The notes beneath the pieces are model-generated. The model searched no databases and had not been told where the DNA came from. It was given only the letters and a program-made list of their open reading frames with translations. From JAXGQD01 sp964574395 (GTDB lineage: Bacteria; Bacillota; Clostridia; Saccharofermentanales; Fastidiosipilaceae), in assembly GCA_964574395.1 (NCBI GenBank), contig CAZNNL010000037.1:1-20235 (forward strand): a DNA stretch of 20,235 nucleotides, in the 5' to 3' direction. Below are positions 1-7,967 of this stretch, piece by piece. The translations under genes and the position numbers were made by a program. Numbering within the stretch: position 1 is the first letter of the stretch; every line of letters starts with the position of its first letter.

Positions 1-105
1 CGCCTTCACCGGGAATTACCCGGCACCCTGCCCTGCGGAGCCCGGACTTTCCTCACCTGCTGGCTTTCACCATGCAGCCGCGATTGTCCAACTTTCTCTT
101 CGCAC
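1..105 (-). ncRNA. rnpB: RNase P RNA, type A (5' part, runs off left edge)
   Basis: Read on the minus strand, this contains the universally conserved core GAGGAAAGTCCGGGCTCC (around positions 39-56) followed by GCAGGGCAGGGTGCCGGG, the hallmark 5' half of bacterial RNase P RNA. The GGGCAGGGTGCC block is the type A form; Bacillus-type B RNA differs here, which argues for Clostridia rather than Bacilli. The 3' half lies beyond the window. The 5' end is placed near 105 by the TATAAT box just upstream, so it is approximate. The RNA is the catalytic subunit that removes 5' leaders from pre-tRNAs. Confidence 0.93.
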
Positions 106-111
106 CGTTTA

Positions 112-117
112 ATTATA
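112..117 (-). promoter_or_regulatory. -10 box of the rnpB promoter
   Basis: A perfect TATAAT on the minus strand lies 7 bases before the inferred rnpB start. No good -35 hexamer is found 16-18 bases upstream; that region (about 135-142) is the end of the palindrome at 138-190. Inferred from position and consensus only. Confidence 0.55.
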
Positions 118-137
118 CACTTTTCATCTTAATAGTT

Positions 138-190
138 GGACAGTTTTGAGCTCTCGGTGAACCAGCACTACGAGAGCGACTTTTTTGGCC
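138..190. repeat. ~53-bp imperfect palindrome, copy A of a dispersed element
   Basis: The ends GGACAGTTTTGA and (reverse complement of the other end) GGCCAAAAAAGTC pair imperfectly. Inside, GCTCTCG (150-156) pairs with CGAGAGC (171-177). A related sequence lies at 18180-18233 in opposite orientation, with roughly three quarters of aligned positions identical, including AGTTTTGA and CTACGAGAG. On the plus strand the hairpin is followed by TTTTTT (181-186), so it could also act as a terminator, although no plus-strand gene enters from the left. It abuts the rnpB promoter and follows the malQ 3' end. Confidence 0.6.
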
Positions 191-191
191 A

Positions 192-206
192 GGTTACCAA
201 GTAACC
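192..206. repeat. Short perfect hairpin after malQ
   Basis: GGTTAC and GTAACC form a perfect 6-bp stem with a 3-base loop, 25 bases beyond the malQ stop codon on the minus strand. No U-run follows it directly. It could protect or help end the malQ transcript, but this is weak. Confidence 0.3.
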
Positions 207-230
207 AAGCCTCCAAACCAAACAAAAAAG

Positions 231-1784
231 TTACTCCCGAATATCGGTAGAAATCGGACTTTCTTTTAACAGTTCGAATTTTTTATTGCGTTGATACAGC
301 GCGTTTAGCTTATAAAGCTTACGTTTATCAAGCTGTTTCAGCTGGCTTTCCGAAACTCTAAACTGCCAGCAACCGTCAACGGTGCTTGGCGTGTTCATAC
401 GTGCGTCGCCGCCAAAGCCAAGGAAGTCTTGCAGCGGGGCCACAGCCATGATTGCCGTACTTGACCAAACTGTGCGTATGAAGGTTTGACAGGCGGCGCT
501 GTTGACACCACCTCTGCCCCAGTCTGCGCCATCTGGAAAGGCACAATAATCGAGTGCATGTTGTCTCACGTCTTCTTGAGCTTCCCAAAGCCAACCGAGC
601 ATCGTGGTATTGTCGTGTGTGCCAGTATAGGCGCAACAATTTTTAGGGTAGTCATGGGGAAGATCTGTTGAGCGAATTCCGGGGTCAAGGGAAAACTGTA
701 AAACTTTCATCCGTGGAAAGCCTGATTCTTCTAATAGCTCAAGGAGGTCGTCGTCTACCACGCCAAGATCTTCGGCGATAATGGGTAATTCGCCGAGGCG
801 AGAGGCGGCGACTTTGAAGAGGTCGATGCCGGGGCCTTTGCGCCATTGTCCGACGCGGGCGGTTTTTTTGCCATAACGAACAGCCCAATATGCGGATAAA
901 CCACGGAAATGATCGATACGCAGCAAGTCATAGCGGTTAAGCTCATGCTTAATGCGACTTACCCACCAATCGTAATCGCGTTCCTTTAGGAGTTCCCAGT
1001 TAAAGACCGGGAAGCCCCAGAGTTGGCCATCTTCGGAAAAATAATCGGGTGGAACGCCCGCTACTTCAAGGGGCATGAAATTCTTATCCAGAGCAAAGAG
1101 CTCACGATTCGCCCATACATCAGCGCTGTCACGACCGACGTAATAGGGCATATCGCCGTAGATGCCCAAACCTAAAAGATTGAGTTCGCCCTTCAACCTG
1201 GTCCATTGTCTTGAGAAAACCCATTGAATAAATATCTGTTTTTGAACTTCTCCGGGGTATTTTGCGACAAATGCCTCAAGGGCTGCAGGTTCATGTCCAG
1301 CTAAGGCTTTGTCTGGCCATTCCCACCAAACTTTGTGATCAAATTTTTCTCGAATGACCATGAAAATAGCATAGTCGCGAAGCCAAAAACTCTGCTGCTC
1401 GAAACGCGCCATATCTGCACTATGTTCTGCGGATAGACGTTTGAATGCTAAGTCTAAATAGGCGCGGCTGTTGTTATGGACGAAACCGAAGTCAGCTACA
1501 AGTTCATCACCGCGATACATAAATTCAAGCAGCTCATCAGCAGTCAAGAGACCGTCTTCCATGAGAAGTCGTGGATCAATTAAGCGACTATTGCCGGCAA
1601 AAGCAGACAGGCACATATAGGGTGAATCTATGGCTGGCTGACCAAGCGGCAAAATTTGCCAATAAGTAAACCCTGACGCAACTAATTGTTCACCAAACTC
1701 TAACGCTTCCTGCCCCATGGTTCCGTGTCCAAAAGGTCCCGGTAAACTTGTAATATGAGCCAACATCGCACTCGTTCTATCCAT
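231..1784 (-). CDS. malQ: 4-alpha-glucanotransferase (amylomaltase, GH77)
   Basis: This cytosolic enzyme transfers 4-alpha-glucan segments between maltodextrins, releasing glucose; it works in maltose, starch or glycogen metabolism. The 517-residue length is normal for the short, single-domain bacterial GH77 form. The N-terminal motif SLPGPFGHGTMG and the substrate-site segment IDSPYMCLSAFAGN (about residues 52-65) are typical. The catalytic set is complete: nucleophile Asp291 in RIDHFRG, acid/base Glu338 in IIAEDLG and transition-state Asp391 in TGTHDNTT. The ATG start is preceded by a GAGG ribosome site. It lies downstream of the popT-like gene on the same strand (94-bp gap), with no other maltodextrin genes in view, so it may be transcribed alone. 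The family assignment is secure; the physiological glucan is not shown by the sequence. Confidence 0.95.
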   Translation of the reverse strand: MDRTSAMLAHITSLPGPFGHGTMGQEALEFGEQLVASGFTYWQILPLGQPAIDSPYMCLSAFAGNSRLIDPRLLMEDGLLTADELLEFMYRGDELVADFGFVHNNSRAYLDLAFKRLSAEHSADMARFEQQSFWLRDYAIFMVIREKFDHKVWWEWPDKALAGHEPAALEAFVAKYPGEVQKQIFIQWVFSRQWTRLKGELNLLGLGIYGDMPYYVGRDSADVWANRELFALDKNFMPLEVAGVPPDYFSEDGQLWGFPVFNWELLKERDYDWWVSRIKHELNRYDLLRIDHFRGLSAYWAVRYGKKTARVGQWRKGPGIDLFKVAASRLGELPIIAEDLGVVDDDLLELLEESGFPRMKVLQFSLDPGIRSTDLPHDYPKNCCAYTGTHDNTTMLGWLWEAQEDVRQHALDYCAFPDGADWGRGGVNSAACQTFIRTVWSSTAIMAVAPLQDFLGFGGDARMNTPSTVDGCWQFRVSESQLKQLDKRKLYKLNALYQRNKKFELLKESPISTDIRE

Positions 1785-1878
1785 TTTTCATCCTCGACTA
1801 ATTTCCGAAAAAGTTAGCAATCAACTATATTTCTAGCGCCGCACGCTTGCGTATACTGAGCGCCACATGCCACACGTT

Positions 1879-2748
1879 TTACTCACTAAATAGGCTGTCA
1901 TGTTCATACTTGTCTTCTAGTTTACTGAAAAGGTAAGAAAAAACAACTCCGACGGCGAAAAGCGCGATACATAAGAGGAGTTGGGTTTCGAAGGTCCAAT
2001 TGTTTTTTGCCAAAATTGATGCATCAAAAGCGGGGAAAATTTTGGTCGGAAAAATGACGATGGTTGAACCGATAACCAAGCCAAGAATAATGTGATACAT
2101 CACGGAATAGTGGCGTTTGAGCAAGCGACTCATGAGCTTCGAGAATAGCAAGGCGCAAAGCACCACCCCCACGCCCAGTGGGATGATGGCGGTCATGTCC
2201 AATGCCGAGATGCGATCAGCCATTTTCTCATACAATCCAAAATAAATGAGAAAATTCGATGGGCTAAGTCCCGGGACGATAAAACCGAGCCCGATTGCAA
2301 GGCCACTAATCAGCCAAATTAAGGGGTTAGGTGTAACGTTCAATAATTGGACATCGCCAAGCATCATAAGGACAAATAGGAAGACGGCTGCGAGAATGAG
2401 GGCTAACCAGGATTTTGTGTTCCGTCCCTCTTTGCCAGCAGTTTTATATAAGGAAGGGAAAGTTCCTACGACGAAACCGATGAACAAGCAAATTGAAATG
2501 GCTTCATAGCGGCCTTCCAAGGCTTTTTTGACAAAAATCGAAAATAGAACTACGCCAACCATTCCGCCCAATATTACTGGCAAAAAGAAGCGCACGTTCT
2601 TCCAAAAGTTCTTGCGTATATTAGCTAGAAAAGCTAGCAGCGGGTCATAAATACCAAATATAACTGCCATTACACCGCCTGATAAGCCTGGCAATATAGC
2701 GCCAATGCCCACCACGGTTCCTTTAATAAATCGAATTAACCAGTCCAA
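1879..2748 (-). CDS. popT: DUF368 membrane protein, probable undecaprenyl-phosphate translocase (PopT family)
   Basis: A 289-residue, strongly hydrophobic protein with about eight membrane segments. It carries the two pseudo-repeated DUF368 signatures: GAILPGLSGGVMAVIFGIYD near the N-terminus and GFIVPGLSPSNFLIYFGLY in the middle. Characterised DUF368 members (PopT) return undecaprenyl phosphate, the lipid carrier of cell-wall building blocks, across the cytoplasmic membrane; assignment here rests on family membership. The start is TTG at 2746-2748, chosen because AGAGGT lies 7 bases upstream and no ATG is better placed. A promoter-like pair sits about 70 bases upstream, divergent from livK. 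The inner repeat suggests an inverted-topology duplication, as known for the family. Confidence 0.85.
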   Translation of the reverse strand: MDWLIRFIKGTVVGIGAILPGLSGGVMAVIFGIYDPLLAFLANIRKNFWKNVRFFLPVILGGMVGVVLFSIFVKKALEGRYEAISICLFIGFVVGTFPSLYKTAGKEGRNTKSWLALILAAVFLFVLMMLGDVQLLNVTPNPLIWLISGLAIGLGFIVPGLSPSNFLIYFGLYEKMADRISALDMTAIIPLGVGVVLCALLFSKLMSRLLKRHYSVMYHIILGLVIGSTIVIFPTKIFPAFDASILAKNNWTFETQLLLCIALFAVGVVFSYLFSKLEDKYEHDSLFSE

Positions 2749-2818
2749 AATTCTACCTCTAATTGACTACTGCCTCTCAAATTCTAACGCTCACAGCAGT
2801 TCAGTTTCTTTCCAAGAG

Positions 2819-2847
2819 ATTGTAACGCAAGGAGCAGTGCTTAACAA
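2819..2847 (-). promoter_or_regulatory. Candidate sigma-A promoter for the popT-like gene
   Basis: On the minus strand TTGTTA (2842-2847), a 17-base spacer and TACAAT (2819-2824) match the -35/-10 consensus at 4/6 and 5/6. The predicted leader is about 65 bases. Consensus matching only. Confidence 0.45.
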
Positions 2848-2902
2848 TGAAAGGTTTTGGTGATTTTTTTTTACGCTTATCGGTCTTTTTGAGCCTTTCA
2901 AA

Positions 2903-2931
2903 TGGACGTATGCTCTTTTCATCTGTAATAT
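2903..2931 (+). promoter_or_regulatory. Weak candidate promoter for the liv operon
   Basis: TGGACG (2903-2908), a 17-base spacer and TAATAT (2926-2931) match at 4/6 each, about 60 bases before livK. No CodY-type palindrome, T-box or known riboswitch motif was recognised in 2749-2990. Confidence 0.25.
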
Positions 2932-2990
2932 GAGTCATTATCGTCGCAAGTAACAATAGGAAGTACACAAGCGACGAAGGAGGAAACAAA

Positions 2991-4217
2991 ATGAAAAAAA
3001 GATTAATTGCAAGTTTATTGACAGCTGTCATGTCAATCAGTCTTATCACGGCTTGCGGTTCTAATGGTGAAACTACGAAGGCCGCTGAAATAACGACTGC
3101 TGCTGGCGAAACAACAGCCGCTGGTGAAACCACCGTCGCTGCCACAGGTGATAGCATCAAAATTGGTGGTCTCGCTCCCCTAACCGGTCCCGTATCGGTT
3201 TACGGTATTGCTGTAAACAACGGTGTCAGTTTAGCGTTTGAAGAAATCAACGCTAAGGGCGGCATCAATGGGCAACTAGTTGACTACGTTGTATATGACG
3301 AAAAAGGCGATTCTGTAGAAGCAACCAACGCCTATGACAAATTGGTACAAGAAGGAATCGTAGCCTTGATTGGCGACGTTACCTCTACCCCATCCATCGC
3401 TGTTGCTCAACGCAGCGTGCAGGACAACATGCCTATGATTACCGCTTCAGGTACGTCTTTGAAAATTACTGAGGCTGGCAAAAACGTGTTCCGTACCTGC
3501 TTCACCGACCCTTATCAAGGTGATTTCATGGCACGCTTTGCCTCAGAAAACCTAAAGCTCACCAAAGTCGCTGTCCTCTATGATGCGGGTAACGATTACT
3601 GTGTTGGCTTAACAAACGCTTTTGTTGATCGTGCAAACGAGCTCGGTATGGAAGTTGTCGCTCAAGAGACATACGCTGCCGGTGATGTCGACTTCAAAGC
3701 ACAATTGACCAAAATTCAACAAGCAGCTCCCGAAGCACTTTACATCCCTGATTACTACGAGACTGATATTCAAATCATTCGCCAAGCTAGAGCAGCTGGT
3801 ATCGACGTTCCTTTCTTGGGCGGCGACGGCTGGGATGGCGTGTTAATGGAAAGTGTCACTGGTTCAAAAAACTCAACAGATGCTGACAACACCTATTTCA
3901 CCAACCACTACTCTGACAAAGACACTGACGAAAGAATTCAAAACTTCATCACAGCTTACAAAGCTAAGTACAACATGGACCCCGTTTCTTTCGCCGCTTT
4001 GGGCTACGACAGTGCTTATCTTCTGGCTGAAGCCATCGAAAAAGCAGGTAGCACAGACAAACAAGCTATCGTTGATGCGATGACCGCAATCGATTTTTCT
4101 GGAATTACCGGAAACATTACCTTCGACGAGAATCGCAACCCGATTAAATCTGTTACAATTATAAAAATTGAGAATGGTGACTATACACTGTTCGACAAAT
4201 TGGAACCTACCAACTAA
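2991..4217 (+). CDS. livK: Branched-chain amino acid ABC transporter, substrate-binding lipoprotein
   Basis: This 408-residue type-I periplasmic-binding-fold protein captures substrate (expected leucine, isoleucine or valine) outside the cell for the LivHMGF importer encoded next. It has a lipoprotein signal peptide: MKKR, a hydrophobic stretch and lipobox LITAC, with Cys22 as the lipid-anchored residue. A low-complexity Thr/Ala/Glu linker follows (about residues 26-52, with AAGETT repeated). The mature domain begins IKIGGLAPLTGPVSVYG, typical of LivK, and contains the expected YDEKGD and TASGTS segments. AAGGAGG lies a few bases before ATG. A hairpin separates it from livH. Homologues bind other amino acids, amides or small organic ligands, so the exact substrate is inferred. 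Confidence 0.93.
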   Translation: MKKRLIASLLTAVMSISLITACGSNGETTKAAEITTAAGETTAAGETTVAATGDSIKIGGLAPLTGPVSVYGIAVNNGVSLAFEEINAKGGINGQLVDYVVYDEKGDSVEATNAYDKLVQEGIVALIGDVTSTPSIAVAQRSVQDNMPMITASGTSLKITEAGKNVFRTCFTDPYQGDFMARFASENLKLTKVAVLYDAGNDYCVGLTNAFVDRANELGMEVVAQETYAAGDVDFKAQLTKIQQAAPEALYIPDYYETDIQIIRQARAAGIDVPFLGGDGWDGVLMESVTGSKNSTDADNTYFTNHYSDKDTDERIQNFITAYKAKYNMDPVSFAALGYDSAYLLAEAIEKAGSTDKQAIVDAMTAIDFSGITGNITFDENRNPIKSVTIIKIENGDYTLFDKLEPTN

Positions 4218-4240
4218 AAATATACTTTAATTGATTGTAG

Positions 4241-4275
4241 TGGACTCCTGGCGCGTTTATTGCATCAGGAGTCTA
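4241..4275 (+). terminator. Intercistronic hairpin between livK and livH
   Basis: GACTCCTG (4243-4250) and CAGGAGTC (4266-4273) form a perfect 8-bp stem, extended by a G-U and a T-A pair, with a 15-base loop. TATTTATTAATA follows instead of a clean U-run. This fits a partial terminator or 3' stabilising hairpin that would leave livK mRNA in excess over the permease mRNA. That role is inferred from position. Confidence 0.5.
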
Positions 4276-4304
4276 TTTATTAATAGGCATCCGGGGGAGG
4301 ATCT

Positions 4305-5192
4305 ATGTATTTTATAGTTCAATTCATCAATGGCCTACAGATTGGTTCTATTTACGCACTGATCGCGCTAGGTTATACCATGGTTTATGGCATCGTGAAG
4401 TTAATCAACTTCGCCCATGGTGATATTTTGATGATGGGTTCATACTTTTTGCTGATGCTAATTACAGCGGCTGGCGTGCCCTTTTTAGCGGCAGTACCCA
4501 TATCCATGCTCCTCTGCGCCCTACTTGGTGTAACGATTGAACGCATAGCCTATAAACCCTTACGTCAAGCATCCAGACTGTCAGCCTTGATTACCGCCAT
4601 TGGTGTGAGCTTGTTTTTACAGAATATAGCCATGATTATCTTTTCGCCAAATGCGCGTTCTTTCCCAATGGTTGCTCAGAACTTCCCTACTCTTTCTCTT
4701 GGCAAAACGAACCTCAGCACCCTATCCATCATCTCGATTGCCTCCGCTTTCCTACTCATGATTATCCTACAATTATTCATTAAGAAAACACGTACAGGAA
4801 AAGCCATGATCGCTGTTTCCGAAGACATGAAAGCCGCGCAGTTGATGGGCATCAATGTCGATACTACAATTTCTATTACTTTTGCGATTGGCTCCGCATT
4901 GGCCGCCTTCGCCGCTGCCCTCTTTTTAGTTTCTTATCCTCAGGTAACACCTTACATGGGTGCTATGCCTGGTATCAAAGCCTTTATCGCCGCTGTTTTA
5001 GGTGGTATCGGCAATATCCCTGGTGCAATGATTGGAGGCCTGCTCTTAGGTATAGTTGAAACGCTGACTAAAGCCTTCATCCCATCTGCTTATTCACAGC
5101 TAGCGGACGGTGTCGTTTTTGTTGTATTAGCCGCCGTGCTGCTGTTTAAACCCACCGGTTTGCTTGGCAAAAACCTACGCGAGAAAGTTTGA
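4305..5192 (+). CDS. livH: Branched-chain amino acid ABC transporter permease LivH
   Basis: One of the two membrane subunits of the Liv importer. At 295 residues and about eight membrane segments it is standard size. The N-terminus (GLQIGSIYALIALGYTMVYG, then IVKLINFAHGDI) is the LivH signature, and GMNVDTT-like MGINVDTTIS follows the cytoplasmic loop that contacts the ATPases. The C-terminal LGGIGNIPGAMIGGLLLG segment is also diagnostic. GGGGGAGG lies 4 bases before ATG. It follows livK after an 87-bp gap with a hairpin and precedes livM by 11 bp, in one transcription unit. Confidence 0.95.
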   Translation: MYFIVQFINGLQIGSIYALIALGYTMVYGIVKLINFAHGDILMMGSYFLLMLITAAGVPFLAAVPISMLLCALLGVTIERIAYKPLRQASRLSALITAIGVSLFLQNIAMIIFSPNARSFPMVAQNFPTLSLGKTNLSTLSIISIASAFLLMIILQLFIKKTRTGKAMIAVSEDMKAAQLMGINVDTTISITFAIGSALAAFAAALFLVSYPQVTPYMGAMPGIKAFIAAVLGGIGNIPGAMIGGLLLGIVETLTKAFIPSAYSQLADGVVFVVLAAVLLFKPTGLLGKNLREKV

Positions 5193-5203
5193 GGTGAACG
5201 ATT

Positions 5204-6346
5204 ATGCCAAAGAATAAACTTTTCTCCTATCTCATCAACGCGATTTTTGCCATCGTAATTTTTGTAGTCTTTAAAGTCCTTGCCAGCCAAGGTGTTTTGG
5301 GCCGCTACCAACAAGGCTTGATTATTCTCATTTGTATCAATGCAATTTTGACCGTCAGTCTCAACTTAGCAACCGGACTCTTGGGTGAACTAGCGCTAGG
5401 GCACGCAGGTTTCATGGCTGTCGGTGCCTATGCATCCGCTATCATCACACTAAACTTAAGCAAAGGCTCCATGCCTTCTCCGCTACTCTTTATCGCCTCA
5501 CTGGTCGCAGCAGGCCTTGTCGCAGCTGTTGTCGGTTTTATTGTGGGTATACCTGCTCTACGCTTACGCGGTGACTATCTGGCTATTATCACGCTAGCTT
5601 TTGGTGAGATTATTAGAATCTTGATCCGTAGTTTCAAGTTTACCGGCGGGGCGCTTGGCTTGAGCGGCATCCCTTTTGCCACAAACTTCAATTACACCTA
5701 TTGGATTTTAGTCATTCTAATTTATGTGATTTACTCGTTAGTGCGTTCGCGCCAGGGTCGAGCAATCATTTCGATTCGCGAAGATGACATTGCGTCCGAG
5801 GCTTCCGGAATTAACACAACAAAGTATAAAACGCTGGCCTTCACGCTGTCTGCGGCTTTCGCAGGTGTCGCGGGCGGTCTGTATGCACATTTCCAAGGCG
5901 TTATTACACCACAGCAATTTGACTACAATTACTCGATTAATATCATGGTGATGGTGGTTTTGGGAGGCATGGGCTCGATTACGGGTTCGGTTCTATCAGC
6001 GGCGGTTCTGACGCTTTTGCCAGAATTATTACGAGGCATGGCCGAGTATCGCACCTTAATTTACGCCGTCTTGCTCATCATCCTCATGCTCTTTAAACCA
6101 TCAGGATTATTAGGGCAAAAAGAAATCTCCCAACGCTTCTTCCTGCGTCTCTTCCGTCGTGAAAAAGATGCCTTGCCCGAACTCGCTTCTTCAGGCGTCG
6201 GTGGCAGCAGCGCTACCGTGCAAGAGAACGTCCCCGCAATCGGAACACCCTTGCGTAATGCCGAAGAAGTTGCTCGTAAAAGGAAAGGTGAAGCGTCAAG
6301 TTCAGACCTAAGCACCCCTACCAAAGAAAACAAAGGAAAGAGGTAG
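5204..6346 (+). CDS. livM: Branched-chain amino acid ABC transporter permease LivM, with C-terminal tail
   Basis: The second membrane subunit of the importer. Conserved parts are NLATGLLGELALGHAGFM (about residues 54-71), LRGDYLAIITLAFGEIIR (121-138), the ATPase-contact loop EDDIASEASGINTTKYK (193-209) and LGGMGSITGSV (253-263). The usual protein ends near FKPSGLLG (297-304); here some 75 further residues follow, hydrophilic, rich in Arg/Lys, Ser and Glu, predicted cytoplasmic and without a recognised domain. GAGGTG precedes ATG. The stop codon lies 4 bases before the livG GTG, and the livG ribosome site overlaps the livM end, so translation is probably coupled. Confidence 0.94.
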   Translation: MPKNKLFSYLINAIFAIVIFVVFKVLASQGVLGRYQQGLIILICINAILTVSLNLATGLLGELALGHAGFMAVGAYASAIITLNLSKGSMPSPLLFIASLVAAGLVAAVVGFIVGIPALRLRGDYLAIITLAFGEIIRILIRSFKFTGGALGLSGIPFATNFNYTYWILVILIYVIYSLVRSRQGRAIISIREDDIASEASGINTTKYKTLAFTLSAAFAGVAGGLYAHFQGVITPQQFDYNYSINIMVMVVLGGMGSITGSVLSAAVLTLLPELLRGMAEYRTLIYAVLLIILMLFKPSGLLGQKEISQRFFLRLFRREKDALPELASSGVGGSSATVQENVPAIGTPLRNAEEVARKRKGEASSSDLSTPTKENKGKR

Positions 6347-6350
6347 TTTT

Positions 6351-7136
6351 GTGGCCTTACTTGAAGTAAAAGATATATCTATTCAATTCGGCGGCCTCAA
6401 AGCCGTTGAGAAAGTTAGTTTTGAAGTCGAGCGCAATCAAATTGTGGGCTTAATCGGTCCAAACGGTGCTGGAAAAACCACGGTCTTCAACCTCTTAACC
6501 AACGTCTACAACCCGAATCAGGGTAGTATCACGGTTGACGGGGTGTCTGCCATGGGTAAGAAAACGTACCAAGCTGTTGACAATGGCTTAGCGCGCACCT
6601 TTCAAAACATTCGTTTATTCAAACAAATGTCGGTTTTAGACAATGTCAAGGTGGGCTTCAGCGAGCAAAAACGCTACGGCCTCTTGAGCGGTATCCTGCG
6701 CTTGCCAGGCTTCTGGAAACAAGAAAATGACGATGACGAAGAAGCCAGAAAGCTCCTGCGCCTGTTTGAAATGGAAGATGCTGCAGATCTGATGGCAGGC
6801 AATCTACCCTATGGGCGTCAACGCAAATTAGAAATCTGCCGTGCCATGGCTACACATCCCAAGGTCCTTCTACTCGACGAACCAGCCGCGGGCATGAACC
6901 CCACAGAAACACAAGAGCTCATGGATACGATTGGCAAAATCATGAAAAATTTTGACATCTCCATCTTACTTATCGAACACGACATGCGCTTGGTCATGGG
7001 TATTTGCCAAAAGATCGTTGTCCTGGATTACGGCCAAGTCATCGCCCAAGGCACACCTGCCGAAGTGCGCAGTAACAAGCGCGTAATTGGTGCTTATTTA
7101 GGAAGTGAGGGTCGTGCAGATGATTCTGACTGTTGA
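6351..7136 (+). CDS. livG: Branched-chain amino acid ABC transporter ATP-binding protein LivG
   Basis: This cytoplasmic ATPase subunit pairs with LivF to power the importer. Walker A is GPNGAGKT (residues 36-43), Walker B VLLLDE (172-177) and the H-loop His is His210 in LLIEHDM. The signature is LPYGRQRKLEI (152-162) in place of LSGGQ, which is normal for LivG. The length of 261 residues is usual. The start is GTG at 6351, supported by AAAGAGG 6-12 bases upstream, which itself overlaps the livM end. Its 3' end overlaps the livF start by 17 bases. Confidence 0.95.
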   Translation: MALLEVKDISIQFGGLKAVEKVSFEVERNQIVGLIGPNGAGKTTVFNLLTNVYNPNQGSITVDGVSAMGKKTYQAVDNGLARTFQNIRLFKQMSVLDNVKVGFSEQKRYGLLSGILRLPGFWKQENDDDEEARKLLRLFEMEDAADLMAGNLPYGRQRKLEICRAMATHPKVLLLDEPAAGMNPTETQELMDTIGKIMKNFDISILLIEHDMRLVMGICQKIVVLDYGQVIAQGTPAEVRSNKRVIGAYLGSEGRADDSDC

Positions 7137-7830
7137 TGATTTACACGTCTATTATGGTTCAATCCACGCTATAAAAGGCGTCTCTTTTCACGTTAAAGAA
7201 GGCGAAATCGTAACTTTGATTGGTGCTAATGGTGCTGGCAAAACCACCATCCTCCAAACAGTCTCCGGCCTCCTCAAACCCCGTACTGGTAGCATTGTCT
7301 TCAACAACCTCCCCACCTCTGATATCAAACCCCACCTCTTAGTCAGTAAGGGGCTGGCACAAGTTCCAGAAGGTCGCCGCATCTTTACTTCTCTATCAGT
7401 ACGCGACAATATCGAAATGGGAGCCTACACGCGCACGGACAAATCTGAAATTGAAAAAGATATCGATAAAATGCTCGAAAAATTCCCTCGCTTGAAGGAA
7501 CGCCGCAATCAACTTGCCGGAACGTTATCCGGTGGTGAACAACAAATGCTCGCCATCGTTCGCGCCTTGATGTCGCGTCCCAAATTGTTGCTCCTTGACG
7601 AACCTTCAATGGGTCTCTCCCCTATTTTGGTACATGAAATATTCAGTATCTTGCGGTCCCTAAGCGAAGAAGGAATGACCATTTTATTGGTAGAACAAAA
7701 CGCGCAAATGGCCTTACATCTCGCCCAACGTGCTTACGTGCTTGAAACTGGAAAAATCATCATGGAAGGCAAAGCCCGAGCACTCCTCGACGACGACCGC
7801 ATCAAAGAAGCCTATTTAGGCGGCATGTGA
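7120..7830 (+). CDS. livF: Branched-chain amino acid ABC transporter ATP-binding protein LivF
   Basis: The second ATPase of the Liv importer. Walker A GANGAGKT (residues 35-42), signature LSGGEQQ (136-142) and Walker B LLLLDE (156-161) are intact; VEQN replaces the H-loop His, as is usual in LivF. ATG at 7120 was chosen over the in-frame GTG codons at 7105 and 7114. GTGAGGG at 7104-7110 is then a ribosome site 9 bases upstream, and the product (236 residues, MILTVDDLHVYYG) has the family length. The gene overlaps livG by 17 bases, implying coupled translation. It ends the importer operon; no strong terminator follows. Confidence 0.94.
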   Translation: MILTVDDLHVYYGSIHAIKGVSFHVKEGEIVTLIGANGAGKTTILQTVSGLLKPRTGSIVFNNLPTSDIKPHLLVSKGLAQVPEGRRIFTSLSVRDNIEMGAYTRTDKSEIEKDIDKMLEKFPRLKERRNQLAGTLSGGEQQMLAIVRALMSRPKLLLLDEPSMGLSPILVHEIFSILRSLSEEGMTILLVEQNAQMALHLAQRAYVLETGKIIMEGKARALLDDDRIKEAYLGGM

Positions 7831-7850
7831 TTTGCTATTGTAAATTTCCC

Positions 7851-7868
7851 TAGCTACATGAGTAGCTA
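7851..7868. repeat. Short perfect inverted repeat after livF
   Basis: TAGCTAC and GTAGCTA form a perfect 7-bp stem around a 4-base loop, 20 bases after the livF stop. There is no following U-run, so it is more like a 3'-end protecting hairpin or an operator for the promoter just downstream than an intrinsic terminator. Confidence 0.4.
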
Positions 7869-7878
7869 TGCAGAATCA

Positions 7879-7906
7879 TTGATTGTATAGCCTGAGCCAC
7901 TATACT
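7879..7906 (+). promoter_or_regulatory. Candidate sigma-A promoter for the SDR gene
   Basis: TTGATT (7879-7884), a 16-base spacer and TATACT (7901-7906) match at 4/6 and 5/6, about 55 bases before the expected leader end of the next gene. This suggests the SDR gene is transcribed separately from liv. Confidence 0.5.
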
Positions 7907-7967
7907 TAAGGTGTAAAGAACCCATTTTTTCTATTGCTTCTTAATAAAGAAACAAGAAAGGAGCAAC

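Noticed and set aside
2870..2880. T-run resembling a terminator tail before livK
   Set aside because: No GC-rich stem precedes it on either strand.
2749..2990. T-box, riboswitch or CodY operator before the liv operon
   Set aside because: No T-box core, no known aptamer consensus and no CodY-type palindrome could be found by eye.
2801..3160. Minus-strand frame of 119 residues opposite the livK start
   Set aside because: Low-complexity Val/Ala/Ser product is the shadow of the Thr/Ala linker of LivK; it also crosses the livK ribosome site.
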